NCBI GenBank assembly: GCA_044598425.1
Contig: CP172536.1
Span: 2,542,001 to 2,606,000, forward strand
DNA length: 64,000 nt
Source: JAEVLT01 sp044598425
GTDB taxonomy: Bacteria; Bacillota; Bacilli; Bacillales; Cytobacillaceae
Reading direction: 5' to 3'
Part shown: piece by piece, positions 1 to 7,937 of the stretch
How the letters are laid out: every line of letters starts with the position of its first letter
Numbering within the stretch: the first letter of the stretch is position 1
The notes under the pieces: model-generated
The model's input: the letters and a program-made list of their open reading frames with translations, nothing else
Databases searched by the model: none
Told to the model about the DNA's origin: nothing
Position numbers and translations under genes: made by a program

Positions 1-1088
1 ATCATCATCGGTGACATCAATGCGGTTTGAATGGCTTCTTTCTGTGTTGCCCCATATTGGACACCTAAACGGTCTTCCAGGTCACCTAAAGCGAGCAAAA
101 ATTCCGACTCAGGAAATTGGTTTTCATAATCATTTTGTTCAAGAATTCTCTTAATGCTTGTAACAAGGCCTTTTTCAGCAAAATATAGAGAAGGCAAATA
201 AAGCCGCTTTTCTTCGATAATCAATTTACCTTCTTCATCAAGCTTAATAATCTCGGCTGATATGTCACTGAATTCAATTTGATCACGCTTGTTTTCTTCT
301 AATAGCTGCTTGACCTTTTTTAATAGATCGGCCGCCTGCATAAACACATGACCATTTTGCATACTCTCATTTTCGAGCGTATACAAACAAGCCGCTCTTA
401 TCCGGTCGGGATGACTGCCTGAGATTCCAAGCTGGTAACCAAGTTCATCAGCCCGTCCAAAGCCGATTCCTTCGATATCTTCAACCAGCTTGTAAGGATT
501 TTTTTGAATGATACCCACTGTTTCCTCTTTATAGAATTGGTAGATTCGCATTGACAATTGCGGACCAAAGCCGTATTGGTTTAAGGCCACCATCACTTGT
601 TCAAGACCTTGATGCTGCATGAGTGTATCATAAAGCATCTTTGCCTTTTCGGGAGGAAGCTTCGGGACTGAATCGAGCAGTGACGGCTTATTCAAAATTT
701 TTGAAATTGCATTCTCTCCAAGGGTTTCCACAATATTCTCGGCTGTCTTTTTGCCAATTCCTTTAAACATTTCACTGGATAAATAATTGACAATCCCCTG
801 CTTTGTCTGGGGAATATCTTTGCGAAAATGGCTTGCTTGAAACTGCAGGCCAAATTTCGGATGATCTTTAAATTCACCGTAAAATATATACGTTTCCTGT
901 TCATGAATTTTCGGAAAATAGCCGGTAATAACCGCTTCTTTGTCTTCATAATGATCATTTGTCTCTTCCACGCGAATTCTTAAGACAGAATAGAGGTTTT
1001 GATGATTGCGAAAAATTGTTACCAGATGCTTCCCTTTGACATATTTTCCTTCATCAGAGAATAAATCCAATGAATTCTGCTCGTCCAT
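1..1088 (-). CDS. recD2: RecD2-type DNA helicase, N-terminal part (cut by window edge)
   Basis: About 362 residues are visible, reading from an ATG at 1088 that follows an AAAGGAGG Shine-Dalgarno. The frame is open to base 1, so the gene continues outside the window. The visible part is the N-terminal domain plus helix-hairpin-helix-like segments (a GIGKKTAENI stretch near residue 112 and a GIGFGRADELG stretch further on) typical of the long RecD2/YrrC subfamily. It ends in a Q-motif-like QKEAIQTAL just before the expected Walker A, which is off the window. RecD2 proteins are 5'-3' superfamily 1 helicases acting in DNA repair and fork maintenance without RecBC. It is the first gene upstream-to-edge of the TPR/mnmA/iscS group on the same strand, as in B. 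subtilis (yrrC). Confidence 0.9.
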   Translation of the reverse strand, partial: MDEQNSLDLFSDEGKYVKGKHLVTIFRNHQNLYSVLRIRVEETNDHYEDKEAVITGYFPKIHEQETYIFYGEFKDHPKFGLQFQASHFRKDIPQTKQGIVNYLSSEMFKGIGKKTAENIVETLGENAISKILNKPSLLDSVPKLPPEKAKMLYDTLMQHQGLEQVMVALNQYGFGPQLSMRIYQFYKEETVGIIQKNPYKLVEDIEGIGFGRADELGYQLGISGSHPDRIRAACLYTLENESMQNGHVFMQAADLLKKVKQLLEENKRDQIEFSDISAEIIKLDEEGKLIIEEKRLYLPSLYFAEKGLVTSIKRILEQNDYENQFPESEFLLALGDLEDRLGVQYGATQKEAIQTALMSPMM

Positions 1089-1122
1089 ATGCTTTCCTCC
1101 TTTCTCAATAGCGTTAGACAAA

Positions 1123-1776
1123 TTACATGCCTTGTTCCATCAGCTTTTTTGCATAGCCCGCAAGGACATGGTCCGGCTGAACTTCAAGGGCCTTCGCAAA
1201 CATCTCCAGTGCTTTGTCCGATTCTTCTTTAAAACCGTGGGCAACCCCCAAATTATAATAGGCATCAGCGTGTTTCGCATCGATTTCCAGGCATTTTTGA
1301 AATTGAGGAATCGCTTCGTCAATCAAGTCTTGCTTAGCAAGGCATAAGCCATATTGGAAACGCGCTTCGGCATCATTACCATTTAGCTCAACACTTCTTT
1401 GCAGATAAGGCAAAGCAAAGCGAGTTTGTTCAAGCTGAATAAGCGTCATGCCAAGCATAAAAAAGTTGTCACTTGTTTCCAGTCCTTTTTTCAGTGCCAT
1501 TTCAAACATCTTTTTTGCCTCGTCAAATCGATCCTTGCTGTAATATAGATTCCCGAGACTATAATAAGCAGCTGCCGCATTTTCATCAAGCGCAATCGCT
1601 TTCTGGTAAAATTTCTCCGCTTTTTCACTATCATTTACAGCCGCTAGGACATTCCCAAAATTAATAAAGCCGACTGGATCATTAGGATTTTCAGTAATTG
1701 CGTCGTTAAAAGCCTTAGCTGCTTCATCCAATTTTCCGTTCTGCAAAAATTGAACACCTAATTGGTTTTTATCCAT
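1123..1776 (-). CDS. Tetratricopeptide repeat protein (YrrB-like)
   Basis: 217 residues made almost wholly of 34-residue TPR units; recurrent signatures include GNVLAAVNDSEKAEKFYQKA, YYSLGNLYYSKDRFDEAK and YYNLGVAHGFKEESDKALEMF. No signal peptide or membrane segment is visible, so it is likely a cytosolic protein-interaction scaffold. It lies between recD2 and mnmA, the place of B. subtilis yrrB, a TPR protein of known fold but unclear partner. The link to RecD2 or to tRNA thiolation is only positional. The start at 1776 follows a purine-rich GGATGGAG about ten bases upstream. Confidence 0.85.
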   Translation of the reverse strand: MDKNQLGVQFLQNGKLDEAAKAFNDAITENPNDPVGFINFGNVLAAVNDSEKAEKFYQKAIALDENAAAAYYSLGNLYYSKDRFDEAKKMFEMALKKGLETSDNFFMLGMTLIQLEQTRFALPYLQRSVELNGNDAEARFQYGLCLAKQDLIDEAIPQFQKCLEIDAKHADAYYNLGVAHGFKEESDKALEMFAKALEVQPDHVLAGYAKKLMEQGM

Positions 1777-1842
1777 CTATTTTCAACTCCATCCTACTAG
1801 AAGTATATCACACTTCCTATTCAAGCTATTTTTTCTCATAGC

Positions 1843-1880
1843 AAAAACCCCGATCTAAAAAAAGAACGGGGCTTCGTTTT
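1843..1880 (-). terminator. Rho-independent terminator after mnmA
   Basis: On the minus strand a GCCCCG...CGGGG hairpin (arms at 1867-1872 and 1848-1852) is followed by TTTTTGC immediately after the mnmA stop codon. The TPR gene downstream would therefore need read-through or its own promoter. Confidence 0.75.
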
Positions 1881-3007
1881 TACCCAACATACGAAAGGCG
1901 CTTGCCATTTTTAAATACTTGATCAATCGTTCCACCGCCAAGGCATTCTTCCCCTTGGTAAAAGACTGCTGCTTGTCCGGGGGTTATCGCCCTGATTGGC
2001 TCGTGGAAACGAACTTCCGCTTGATTATTTTCCAACAATCGAACCGTGACTTTGTGGTCTTCCTGACGATAGCGGAATTTTGCGGTGCATTCAAACTCGC
2101 CACGCTTACCCCGATTGGAAACCCAGCTGAGTTTATTGGCAAGGATCGAATCCGAATAGAGCTTTTCATGATGAAAGCCCTGGCCTACATACAGCACATT
2201 CCGTTCTAAATCCTTGCCTATCGCAAACCATGGATCGCCGGAGCCGCCAATTCCAAGCCCATGCCTCTGCCCAATTGTATAGTACATCAAACCATCATGC
2301 TTCCCTTTTATTTCGCCATCAAAGGTCTCCATATTCCCAGGCTGGGCCGGAAGATATTGGTTTAAAAACTCCTTGAAGTTGCGCTCGCCGATGAAACAGA
2401 TGCCCGTACTATCTTTTTTCGCAGCTGTCGCTAAATTTGCTTCTTTCGCAATTTCGCGAACGCGCGATTTTTCAAGTCCACCAAGCGGAAACAACACTTT
2501 ACTTAACTGCTCTTGCGTCAGCTGGTTCAAAAAATACGTTTGGTCTTTATTTTGATCAAGACCGCGGAGCATTTTGTATTCCCCGTCTTCATATACAACT
2601 TGGGCATAATGGCCGGTAGCAACGTAATCGGCTCCAAGATTCACCGCATGCTCCAGGAAAGCTTTAAATTTAATTTCTTTATTGCACATGACATCAGGGT
2701 TCGGGGTTCTTCCTGCCTTATATTCTTCAAGGAAATAAGTAAACACCTTGTCCCAATATTGTTTTTCGAAATTGACCGCATAATATGGGATACCGATTTG
2801 GTTGCAAACGCGGATGACATCGTTATAATCTTCCGTAGCTGTACAAACGCCATTTTCATCGGTATCGTCCCAGTTTTTCATAAAGATGCCAATGACGTCA
2901 TAGCCTTGCTCTTTCAACAGCAAGGCAGCGACAGATGAATCAACGCCGCCGGACATCCCGATAACAACTCTTGTATTTTTCGGATCTTTATTTTCCAAAC
3001 AACTCAC
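1880..3007 (-). CDS. mnmA: tRNA-specific 2-thiouridylase MnmA
   Basis: 375 residues. The PP-loop SGGVDSS is at residues 19-25 and the two redox/persulfide cysteines of the family are visible at C108 (in DVMCNKE) and C204 (in STGICFIGE). MnmA adenylates U34 of the tRNAs for Lys, Glu and Gln and replaces the 2-oxygen with sulfur. The gene starts 30 bases after the stop of a cysteine desulfurase gene. In B. subtilis the equivalent pair YrvO-MnmA is a shortened sulfur relay that works without Tus proteins, and the same arrangement here suggests direct persulfide transfer. The length fits the family (about 370). The operon reads from cymR/iscS towards recD2. Confidence 0.95.
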   Translation of the reverse strand: MSCLENKDPKNTRVVIGMSGGVDSSVAALLLKEQGYDVIGIFMKNWDDTDENGVCTATEDYNDVIRVCNQIGIPYYAVNFEKQYWDKVFTYFLEEYKAGRTPNPDVMCNKEIKFKAFLEHAVNLGADYVATGHYAQVVYEDGEYKMLRGLDQNKDQTYFLNQLTQEQLSKVLFPLGGLEKSRVREIAKEANLATAAKKDSTGICFIGERNFKEFLNQYLPAQPGNMETFDGEIKGKHDGLMYYTIGQRHGLGIGGSGDPWFAIGKDLERNVLYVGQGFHHEKLYSDSILANKLSWVSNRGKRGEFECTAKFRYRQEDHKVTVRLLENNQAEVRFHEPIRAITPGQAAVFYQGEECLGGGTIDQVFKNGKRLSYVG

Positions 3008-3037
3008 CTCTATTTCTGTTCCTTTTCAACCTTTAAT

Positions 3038-4180
3038 CTATTTGGTTAACCGCTTGGCAATTTTGGCCGTTTCACGTGCAGCCTTTCTGACTTGCGCTTC
3101 AGTTGTATTCAGACCAAAGCTAAAACGGATTGAATTGGTTAAGCGTTCCGAGTTTTTCCCGAACATCGCAACAAGAACATGCGAAGGTTCAATGGAACCT
3201 GCTGTGCAGGCTGAACCGCTTGAAACCGCGATGCCAGCCAAATCAAGATTTACAAGCATAGCCTCAACATTTGTGCCAGCGAAACTTAAGTTTAATACAT
3301 GCGGCAGCGAATTTTCAAGCGATCCGTTTATAGAAAAATCAGCTTGTTGTTCCTTTAGCTCACCGATAAAAATTTCCTTGAATTGTCTAAATTTCTCCTG
3401 CTTTTTTTCTCTCTCTGCCTGCGAAATAAGTACGGCTTCTCGGAAAGCCCCAATCGATGCAACATTTTCCGTCCCTGCCCGCCGTTTCCTTTCCTGGTCG
3501 CCGCCAAAAGAACGTGGTGCAAGTTTCACATTTTCGCGGCAATAAAGAAAACCGATCCCCTTTGGCCCGTTGATTTTATGAGCGGAGACAGAAAGCAAGT
3601 CGATATGGCTTTCATTTACGTCAATTGTTTCAATTCCATACGCTTGAACGGCATCAGTGTGAAAAATTGCCGGATGATCTTTTAAAAGCTGTCCAATTTC
3701 CGAAATCGGCTGCAGTGTACCTACTTCATTGTTTCCGTACATAATGGTCACAAGAATCGTATCGTCCCGCAATGCCTTTTTAAAATCATCAAACATGATT
3801 TTTCCCGTTTGATTGACAGGCAAATACGTTACTTCGAAACCCATTTTTTCTAACTTTTGACAAGCGTGAAGTACCGCATGATGTTCGATTTGCGTTGTTA
3901 TAATATGTTTTCCGGCCGTTTGATAGCTTTCTGCCACACCAAAAAGCGCCATATTATCCGCTTCAGTTCCACCGCTTGTAAAAATAATTTCATTTTCCTT
4001 TGCTCCAATGCTTCGAGCCATCGTTTCACGGGACAAATCGATCAAGTGCCTCGCTTCCCTGCCAAAGGAGTGGATACTTGATGGATTTCCGAAATGGAAA
4101 TTCATGATTTCCAACATTTTTTCCGACACTTTCGGATGCATCGGCGTGGTAGCAGCATGATCAAGATAAATTCTTTCCAT
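3038..4180 (-). CDS. iscS: Cysteine desulfurase (IscS/YrvO type)
   Basis: 380 residues from ATG 4180, chosen because AAGGTG lies seven bases upstream; an ATG 18 bases earlier has no good ribosome site. This is a fold-type I PLP enzyme: YLDHAATTPM at the N-terminus, the HHAVLHA histidine motif, the PLP lysine K202 in SVSAHKINGPKG, and the catalytic cysteine C325 in SSGSACTAGS. It takes sulfur from cysteine as a persulfide. Being next to mnmA, it most likely serves tRNA 2-thiolation. A second desulfurase of the nad locus survives only as a fragment at 34.4 kb, so this is the only intact one in the window. It follows cymR by 23 bases. Confidence 0.94.
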   Translation of the reverse strand: MERIYLDHAATTPMHPKVSEKMLEIMNFHFGNPSSIHSFGREARHLIDLSRETMARSIGAKENEIIFTSGGTEADNMALFGVAESYQTAGKHIITTQIEHHAVLHACQKLEKMGFEVTYLPVNQTGKIMFDDFKKALRDDTILVTIMYGNNEVGTLQPISEIGQLLKDHPAIFHTDAVQAYGIETIDVNESHIDLLSVSAHKINGPKGIGFLYCRENVKLAPRSFGGDQERKRRAGTENVASIGAFREAVLISQAEREKKQEKFRQFKEIFIGELKEQQADFSINGSLENSLPHVLNLSFAGTNVEAMLVNLDLAGIAVSSGSACTAGSIEPSHVLVAMFGKNSERLTNSIRFSFGLNTTEAQVRKAARETAKIAKRLTK

Positions 4181-4203
4181 TATTACACCTTCATTCAAAC
4201 TTT

Positions 4204-4623
4204 TTATATATAAAACATGTAGGCATCTGTTTGCTGATCATCGGAGTGATTCGCCAAATCTTCCAGGGTTGTATTATCAAGCACACCCTTGATGGCATCG
4301 CGAATCCGAATCCACAACTCTCGCTTCGCTGGTTCTTCATCTTCGATTCCTTCAACTGGGGTAATCGGACCTTCGAGGATGCGAATCACATCACCAGCCG
4401 TAATTTTGGACGGAAGTTTGCTAAGAATGTAACCGCCATAAGCCCCTCTAATGCTTTTTACCAACCCCGCATTTCTAAGTGGCGCAATCAATTGTTCCAA
4501 ATAATGCTCTGATAAATCATTTGATTGGGCTATTGCTTTTAAAGATAGGGGCCCCTCCCCATAATTTTTCGCTAGTTCAATCATAATTGTCAGGCCGTAG
4601 CGCCCTTTTGTTGAAATTTTCAT
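4204..4623 (-). CDS. cymR: Rrf2-family cysteine metabolism repressor CymR
   Basis: 139 residues. The N-terminal winged helix (MKISTKGRYGL...; LSEHYLEQLIAPLRNAGLV; GAYGGY) is typical of Rrf2 proteins. There are no cysteines at all, so unlike IscR or NsrR it cannot hold an Fe-S cluster; that matches CymR, which instead works with CysK to repress cysteine and methionine uptake and synthesis genes. Position beside the desulfurase and mnmA is the same as in B. subtilis. Its ATG overlaps the stop of the upstream membrane-protein gene by four bases (ATGA), so the two are probably translationally coupled. Confidence 0.92.
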   Translation of the reverse strand: MKISTKGRYGLTIMIELAKNYGEGPLSLKAIAQSNDLSEHYLEQLIAPLRNAGLVKSIRGAYGGYILSKLPSKITAGDVIRILEGPITPVEGIEDEEPAKRELWIRIRDAIKGVLDNTTLEDLANHSDDQQTDAYMFYI

Positions 4624-5321
4624 TTCACAACACCTCTATTTATTTTTTCAGAAGGAACGATCTGATTTTCTATCTGTCGCTTACTTGCTTTCTCCAACAG
4701 CGTACTCGCGATCCGATCACATTGCGGCAATGCGATGCCGGCCATCGGGCCAATCGTCAACCCGAATAAAATCGTCCCCCAGTTTGCAGGTCCCCCTAAT
4801 TTCCAGCCAATCAGCAACACAACGATTTCAATGCTTGCCCGGACATTGCGGACTTTCCAGCCTGTTTTATTCGTTAACGCAAGCATAAGACTATCGCGCG
4901 GACCGGCGCCTAAACTGGCAGAAATATAAATGCCCATTCCATAAGCATTCAATAGGATCCCAACTAAAAACATCAACATTTTTCCTGCTGGCGATTCAGG
5001 CGTGGTCATGAATGGAAGCATCATATAAAGATCAATAAAGATGCCAACTGTAAGCATGTTCAAAAAAGCCCCAATATGGGGAATTTCTTTTGAAATCAAG
5101 GCGGCTGCCGTCAAAATAACAAGCCCAACCATAATCGACCAGCTTCCGATTGTTAGCCCAAAATGATAATATAAGCCAACGTGGAACACATCCCAGGGAG
5201 TTGCTCCTAGTCTGCTTTTAATTAAAAAAACGATACCGAGCGACATGATCAGCAAACCGATAAAATAAATACCAAATCGATAGGTTACTTGACCTTTTCT
5301 TCTTTCAAGCACTTTCATCAC
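4620..5321 (-). CDS. YczE/YyaS/YitT-type integral membrane protein
   Basis: Up to 233 residues with about five hydrophobic segments (starting FGIYFIGLLIMSLGIVFLIK near residue 16) and a repeated small-residue motif: SRLGATPWDVFHVGL in the first half and ASLGAGPRDSLMLAL in the second. This internal LGA(T/G)P(W/R)D duplication is what I recognise from the YczE/YyaS family, whose molecular function is poorly known. The longest start is a GTG at 5321; ATG 5318 is equally possible and neither has a strong Shine-Dalgarno. The stop overlaps the cymR start (ATGA), so it is likely cotranscribed with a cysteine regulator. A transport role is only a guess. Confidence 0.75.
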   Translation of the reverse strand: MMKVLERRKGQVTYRFGIYFIGLLIMSLGIVFLIKSRLGATPWDVFHVGLYYHFGLTIGSWSIMVGLVILTAAALISKEIPHIGAFLNMLTVGIFIDLYMMLPFMTTPESPAGKMLMFLVGILLNAYGMGIYISASLGAGPRDSLMLALTNKTGWKVRNVRASIEIVVLLIGWKLGGPANWGTILFGLTIGPMAGIALPQCDRIASTLLEKASKRQIENQIVPSEKINRGVVK

Positions 5322-5470
5322 CCGCTCGTTTGTTCTGTGGATCTTTTCATTTTACCAAAATCCAAAGTATTTTGATATGCTTTAGAAATTATAACACATT
5401 CCACATTCGTATGCTTTTTAATGAATCAATGGTATTCTATTTTTACTAGAACAATTGGAGAGATGAAGAT

Positions 5471-6739
5471 ATGCCACAAAAGCCATTAGCATTTCGGATG
5501 CGGCCGAGAACGATCGAGGAAATTGTCGGTCAAAAGCATCTTGTCGGCGAGGGTAAAATGATCACCCGGATGGTAAAAGCAAAGCAGCTTACATCGATGA
5601 TTTTATACGGCCCTCCCGGAATTGGCAAAACATCGATTGCCAGCGCGATAGCCGGAAGCACTGAGTTCGCCTTTCGGGCATTAAATGCGGTAACCAATAA
5701 TAAAAAAGACATGGAAGTGGTGGCCGCTGAAGCAAAAATGTCCGGAAAGGTCATCCTGCTGCTGGATGAGGTCCATCGCCTTGATAAAGCAAAACAGGAT
5801 TTCCTGCTGCCATTTTTGGAAAATGGGATGATCACATTAATCGGCGCGACAACGAGCAATCCTTATCATGCCATCAACCCGGCGATCCGCAGCCGCTGTC
5901 AGATTTTTGAGTTGAAACCGTTAGTCCCTGAGGAAATAAAAACAGCGCTCATTAGAGCTTTACAGGATGAGGAGCGGGGGTTAGGCAAGCTGGACGTCCA
6001 GCTCTCAGATGAAGCATTGCAGCATTTTGCAGAAGGCGCGAACGGCGATGTCAGAAGCTCGCTGAATGCACTTGAACTGGCTGTCCTTTCAACAGAGCCT
6101 GATGAAGATGGAATCATTCGAATCGATCTCGCTGCTGCTGAAGAATGTCTGCAAAAAAAAAGCTTCACCCATGATAAGGACGGCGATGGACACTACGATG
6201 TTTTATCCGCGTTTCAGAAATCGATTCGCGGCAGCGACGCAGATGCCGCCTTGCATTACCTTGGAAGACTTATTGAAGCTGGGGACCTTGTCAGTATCAG
6301 CCGCCGCCTGCTTGTTATTGCCTATGAAGATATTGGTCTCGCGAATCCTCAAGCTGGGGCGCGAACCTTAGCAGCAATCGAGTCCGCTGAACGCCTTGGC
6401 TTTCCTGAAGCGCGAATTCCCCTTGCGAATGCAGTGATCGAGCTATGCCTTTCGCCAAAATCGAACTCAGCGATCACGGCAATAGATTCAGCATTAGCCG
6501 ATATCCAAAAAGGAGCAATCGGCGAAGTTCCAGACCATTTAAAGGATGCCCATTATAAAGGTGCAAAAGAGCTTGGCAGGGGTATCGGCTATCTGTATCC
6601 GCATAATTACGAAACGGGCTGGGTTCCGCAGCAATACTTGCCGGACAGATTAAAAAACAAGCATTACTACCAGCCAAAGCGTACGGGCAAGTTTGAGCAG
6701 GCACTTGCTTCAGTTTATGAAAAATTGAAGAAAAAATAA
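5471..6739 (+). CDS. rarA: Replication-associated recombination protein RarA (AAA+ ATPase)
   Basis: 422 residues, start ATG preceded by TTGGAGAG. Walker A GPPGIGKTS is at residues 47-55, Walker B LLLDEVHR at about 96-103, and sensor motifs follow (GATTSNPYHAINPAIRSR with the arginine finger). The C-terminal half (AYEDIGLANPQA; GAIGEVPDHLKDAHYKGAK) is the conserved MgsA/WRNIP1 tetramer domain. RarA proteins act at stalled replication forks together with RecD2, PriA and the clamp loader. It is monocistronic on the plus strand, divergent from the cymR group and convergent with tcdA, with a shared terminator between. Confidence 0.95.
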   Translation: MPQKPLAFRMRPRTIEEIVGQKHLVGEGKMITRMVKAKQLTSMILYGPPGIGKTSIASAIAGSTEFAFRALNAVTNNKKDMEVVAAEAKMSGKVILLLDEVHRLDKAKQDFLLPFLENGMITLIGATTSNPYHAINPAIRSRCQIFELKPLVPEEIKTALIRALQDEERGLGKLDVQLSDEALQHFAEGANGDVRSSLNALELAVLSTEPDEDGIIRIDLAAAEECLQKKSFTHDKDGDGHYDVLSAFQKSIRGSDADAALHYLGRLIEAGDLVSISRRLLVIAYEDIGLANPQAGARTLAAIESAERLGFPEARIPLANAVIELCLSPKSNSAITAIDSALADIQKGAIGEVPDHLKDAHYKGAKELGRGIGYLYPHNYETGWVPQQYLPDRLKNKHYYQPKRTGKFEQALASVYEKLKKK

Positions 6740-6773
6740 GCCACACTATACAAATTTATAATTTCCTTAACGC

Positions 6774-6806
6774 AAAAAAAATCTCCAATTATGATTGGAG
6801 ATTTAG
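6774..6806. terminator. Bidirectional terminator between rarA and tcdA
   Basis: A near-perfect ATCTCCAAT/ATTGGAGAT hairpin (arms 6781-6789 and 6794-6802) is flanked by an A run on the left and T-rich sequence on the right, so it can end transcripts from both converging genes. It touches the tcdA stop codon. Confidence 0.8.
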
Positions 6807-7564
6807 TCTTTTACACGTTTAATTTTGATGTCTTTCAGCAATTGGTTGACAACATGGCTCGCCATGATCAAACCTGCCACTGATGGTACAAACGCATTGG
6901 ATGATGGCGGCATTTGCGCCTTTCGGATCTCTGCATTTTCATTCCCGACCACTTTTCTTACGTCTTCGCGGATGACAATCGGGCTTTCATCTGAAAAAAC
7001 AACCGGAATTCCTTTTTTAATTCCTTCCTTACGTAGCTTTGTACGGATGACTTTCGCGATGGGGTCGGTATGTGTTTTTGAAATATCGGCAATTTGAAAC
7101 CGGGTCGGGTCCGTTTTATTCGCTGCTCCCATACTTGAGATCATCGGAATATGGCGTCTTAAACATTCCCTCATCAAGTGGATTTTATAAACAATCGTAT
7201 CAGATGCATCGACCACAAAGTCCAAGCCATAGTCAAAAATTTGCTCATACGTGTCTTCCGTATAAAACATTTTTAAAGCAATTACTTCACATGCCGGGTT
7301 GATGTCAGCGATTCTCGCCTTCATCAGATCTGCTTTTGGCTGGCCAACTGTGGATAATAGAGCAATCAGCTGGCGATTGACGTTCGTAATATCGACATCA
7401 TCCTTATCGATTAAAATAAGGCGGCCTACTCCAGAGCGGGCCAGGGCTTCTGCGGCAAAGGAGCCAACCCCGCCAATTCCGAGAACTGCGACCGTGCTGT
7501 TTTTCAAAATATCAAGGCCTTCCTTGCCGATTGCTAACTCATTTCGCGAAAATTGATGCAGCAT
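6803..7564 (-). CDS. tcdA: tRNA threonylcarbamoyladenosine dehydratase TcdA
   Basis: 253 residues. An E1/ThiF-like Rossmann core is visible: nucleotide loop GIGGVGS at 29-35, then IDKDDVDITNVNRQL, the family hallmark, and VDASDTI. The C-terminal region (TRFQIADISKTHTDP; KGIPVVFSDE) is the YgdL/TcdA-specific part. The enzyme uses ATP to cyclise t6A37 of tRNA to the hydantoin form ct6A. Sits between rarA and the 6S RNA/aspS as in B. subtilis yrvM. Its start at 7564 lies about 108 bases downstream of the 6S RNA terminator, so it needs its own promoter or read-through. Confidence 0.92.
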   Translation of the reverse strand: MLHQFSRNELAIGKEGLDILKNSTVAVLGIGGVGSFAAEALARSGVGRLILIDKDDVDITNVNRQLIALLSTVGQPKADLMKARIADINPACEVIALKMFYTEDTYEQIFDYGLDFVVDASDTIVYKIHLMRECLRRHIPMISSMGAANKTDPTRFQIADISKTHTDPIAKVIRTKLRKEGIKKGIPVVFSDESPIVIREDVRKVVGNENAEIRKAQMPPSSNAFVPSVAGLIMASHVVNQLLKDIKIKRVKD

Positions 7565-7637
7565 TTCATTTCACTCCATTAATTTTTATTCGTTGGCTAT
7601 AATATCAAGTAAATCAATAGGAATTATTATAGTAGAA

Positions 7638-7671
7638 CCCAAAAAAAAACTCCAAGCAGGAGCGTTTTTTG
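7638..7671 (-). terminator. Terminator of the 6S-1 RNA
   Basis: Minus strand: CGCTCC-TGCTT-GGAG-like hairpin (arms near 7658-7664 and 7650-7654) followed by nine T. It lies directly after the 3' closing strand of the 6S RNA. Confidence 0.7.
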
Positions 7672-7884
7672 ACAAAATGAGAGAGTCCCAATCGTGCCGT
7701 CGCTTTACATCCCTTGTTTTGATCCCGCGCTCAGCAGGTGGGTGTCCTGTTTCCATCCTTGCAAGTCCCCACATTCCTTAAAAGCGGGGCATTTGCGCGG
7801 ATGAAAAACTCCAGACTCCCGAAGAAAAGATGTTCGGTCAAAACTTCAGGTTATACAACGTACACCTCAGGACTCTCTCTGATT
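7672..7884 (-). ncRNA. ssrS: 6S-1 RNA (BsrA/SsrS type)
   Basis: The gene-free stretch between tcdA and aspS contains, on the minus strand, a RNA of about 210 nt closed by perfectly matching ends: GAGAGAGTCC near 7679-7688 pairs with GGACTCTCTC near 7870-7879. Internal blocks that I recognise from Bacillus 6S-1 RNA are the AGTTTTGACCGAACAT, TTCGGGAGTCTGGAGTTTTT and GCGACGGCACGATTGGGACT stretches, and the middle is a large open bulge flanked by GC-rich arms. 6S RNA mimics an open promoter and holds sigma-A RNA polymerase. Its place next to aspS matches B. subtilis bsrA. Boundaries are inferred from the promoter and terminator. Short ORFs on both strands here are chance. Confidence 0.92.
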
Positions 7885-7890
7885 GGTGTT

Positions 7891-7919
7891 ATTATATCAT
7901 ATTTTCATGTGCTGCTCAA
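7891..7919 (-). promoter_or_regulatory. Sigma-A promoter of the 6S-1 RNA
   Basis: On the minus strand TTGAGC (7914-7919) and a consensus TATAAT (7891-7896) are 17 bases apart, placing the start near 7884, just before the closing stem of the 6S RNA. It lies about 20 bases beyond the aspS stop codon; I see no terminator between aspS and it. Confidence 0.8.
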
Positions 7920-7937
7920 GGTAAAAGACAAAGGCAA

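Noticed and set aside
692..958. 88-residue ORF inside recD2
   Set aside because: Other frame of the minus strand; the recD2 frame is open across it and carries the helicase features.
1006..1347. Plus-strand ORF over the recD2/TPR boundary
   Set aside because: Antisense to two recognised genes, biased composition and no ribosome site.
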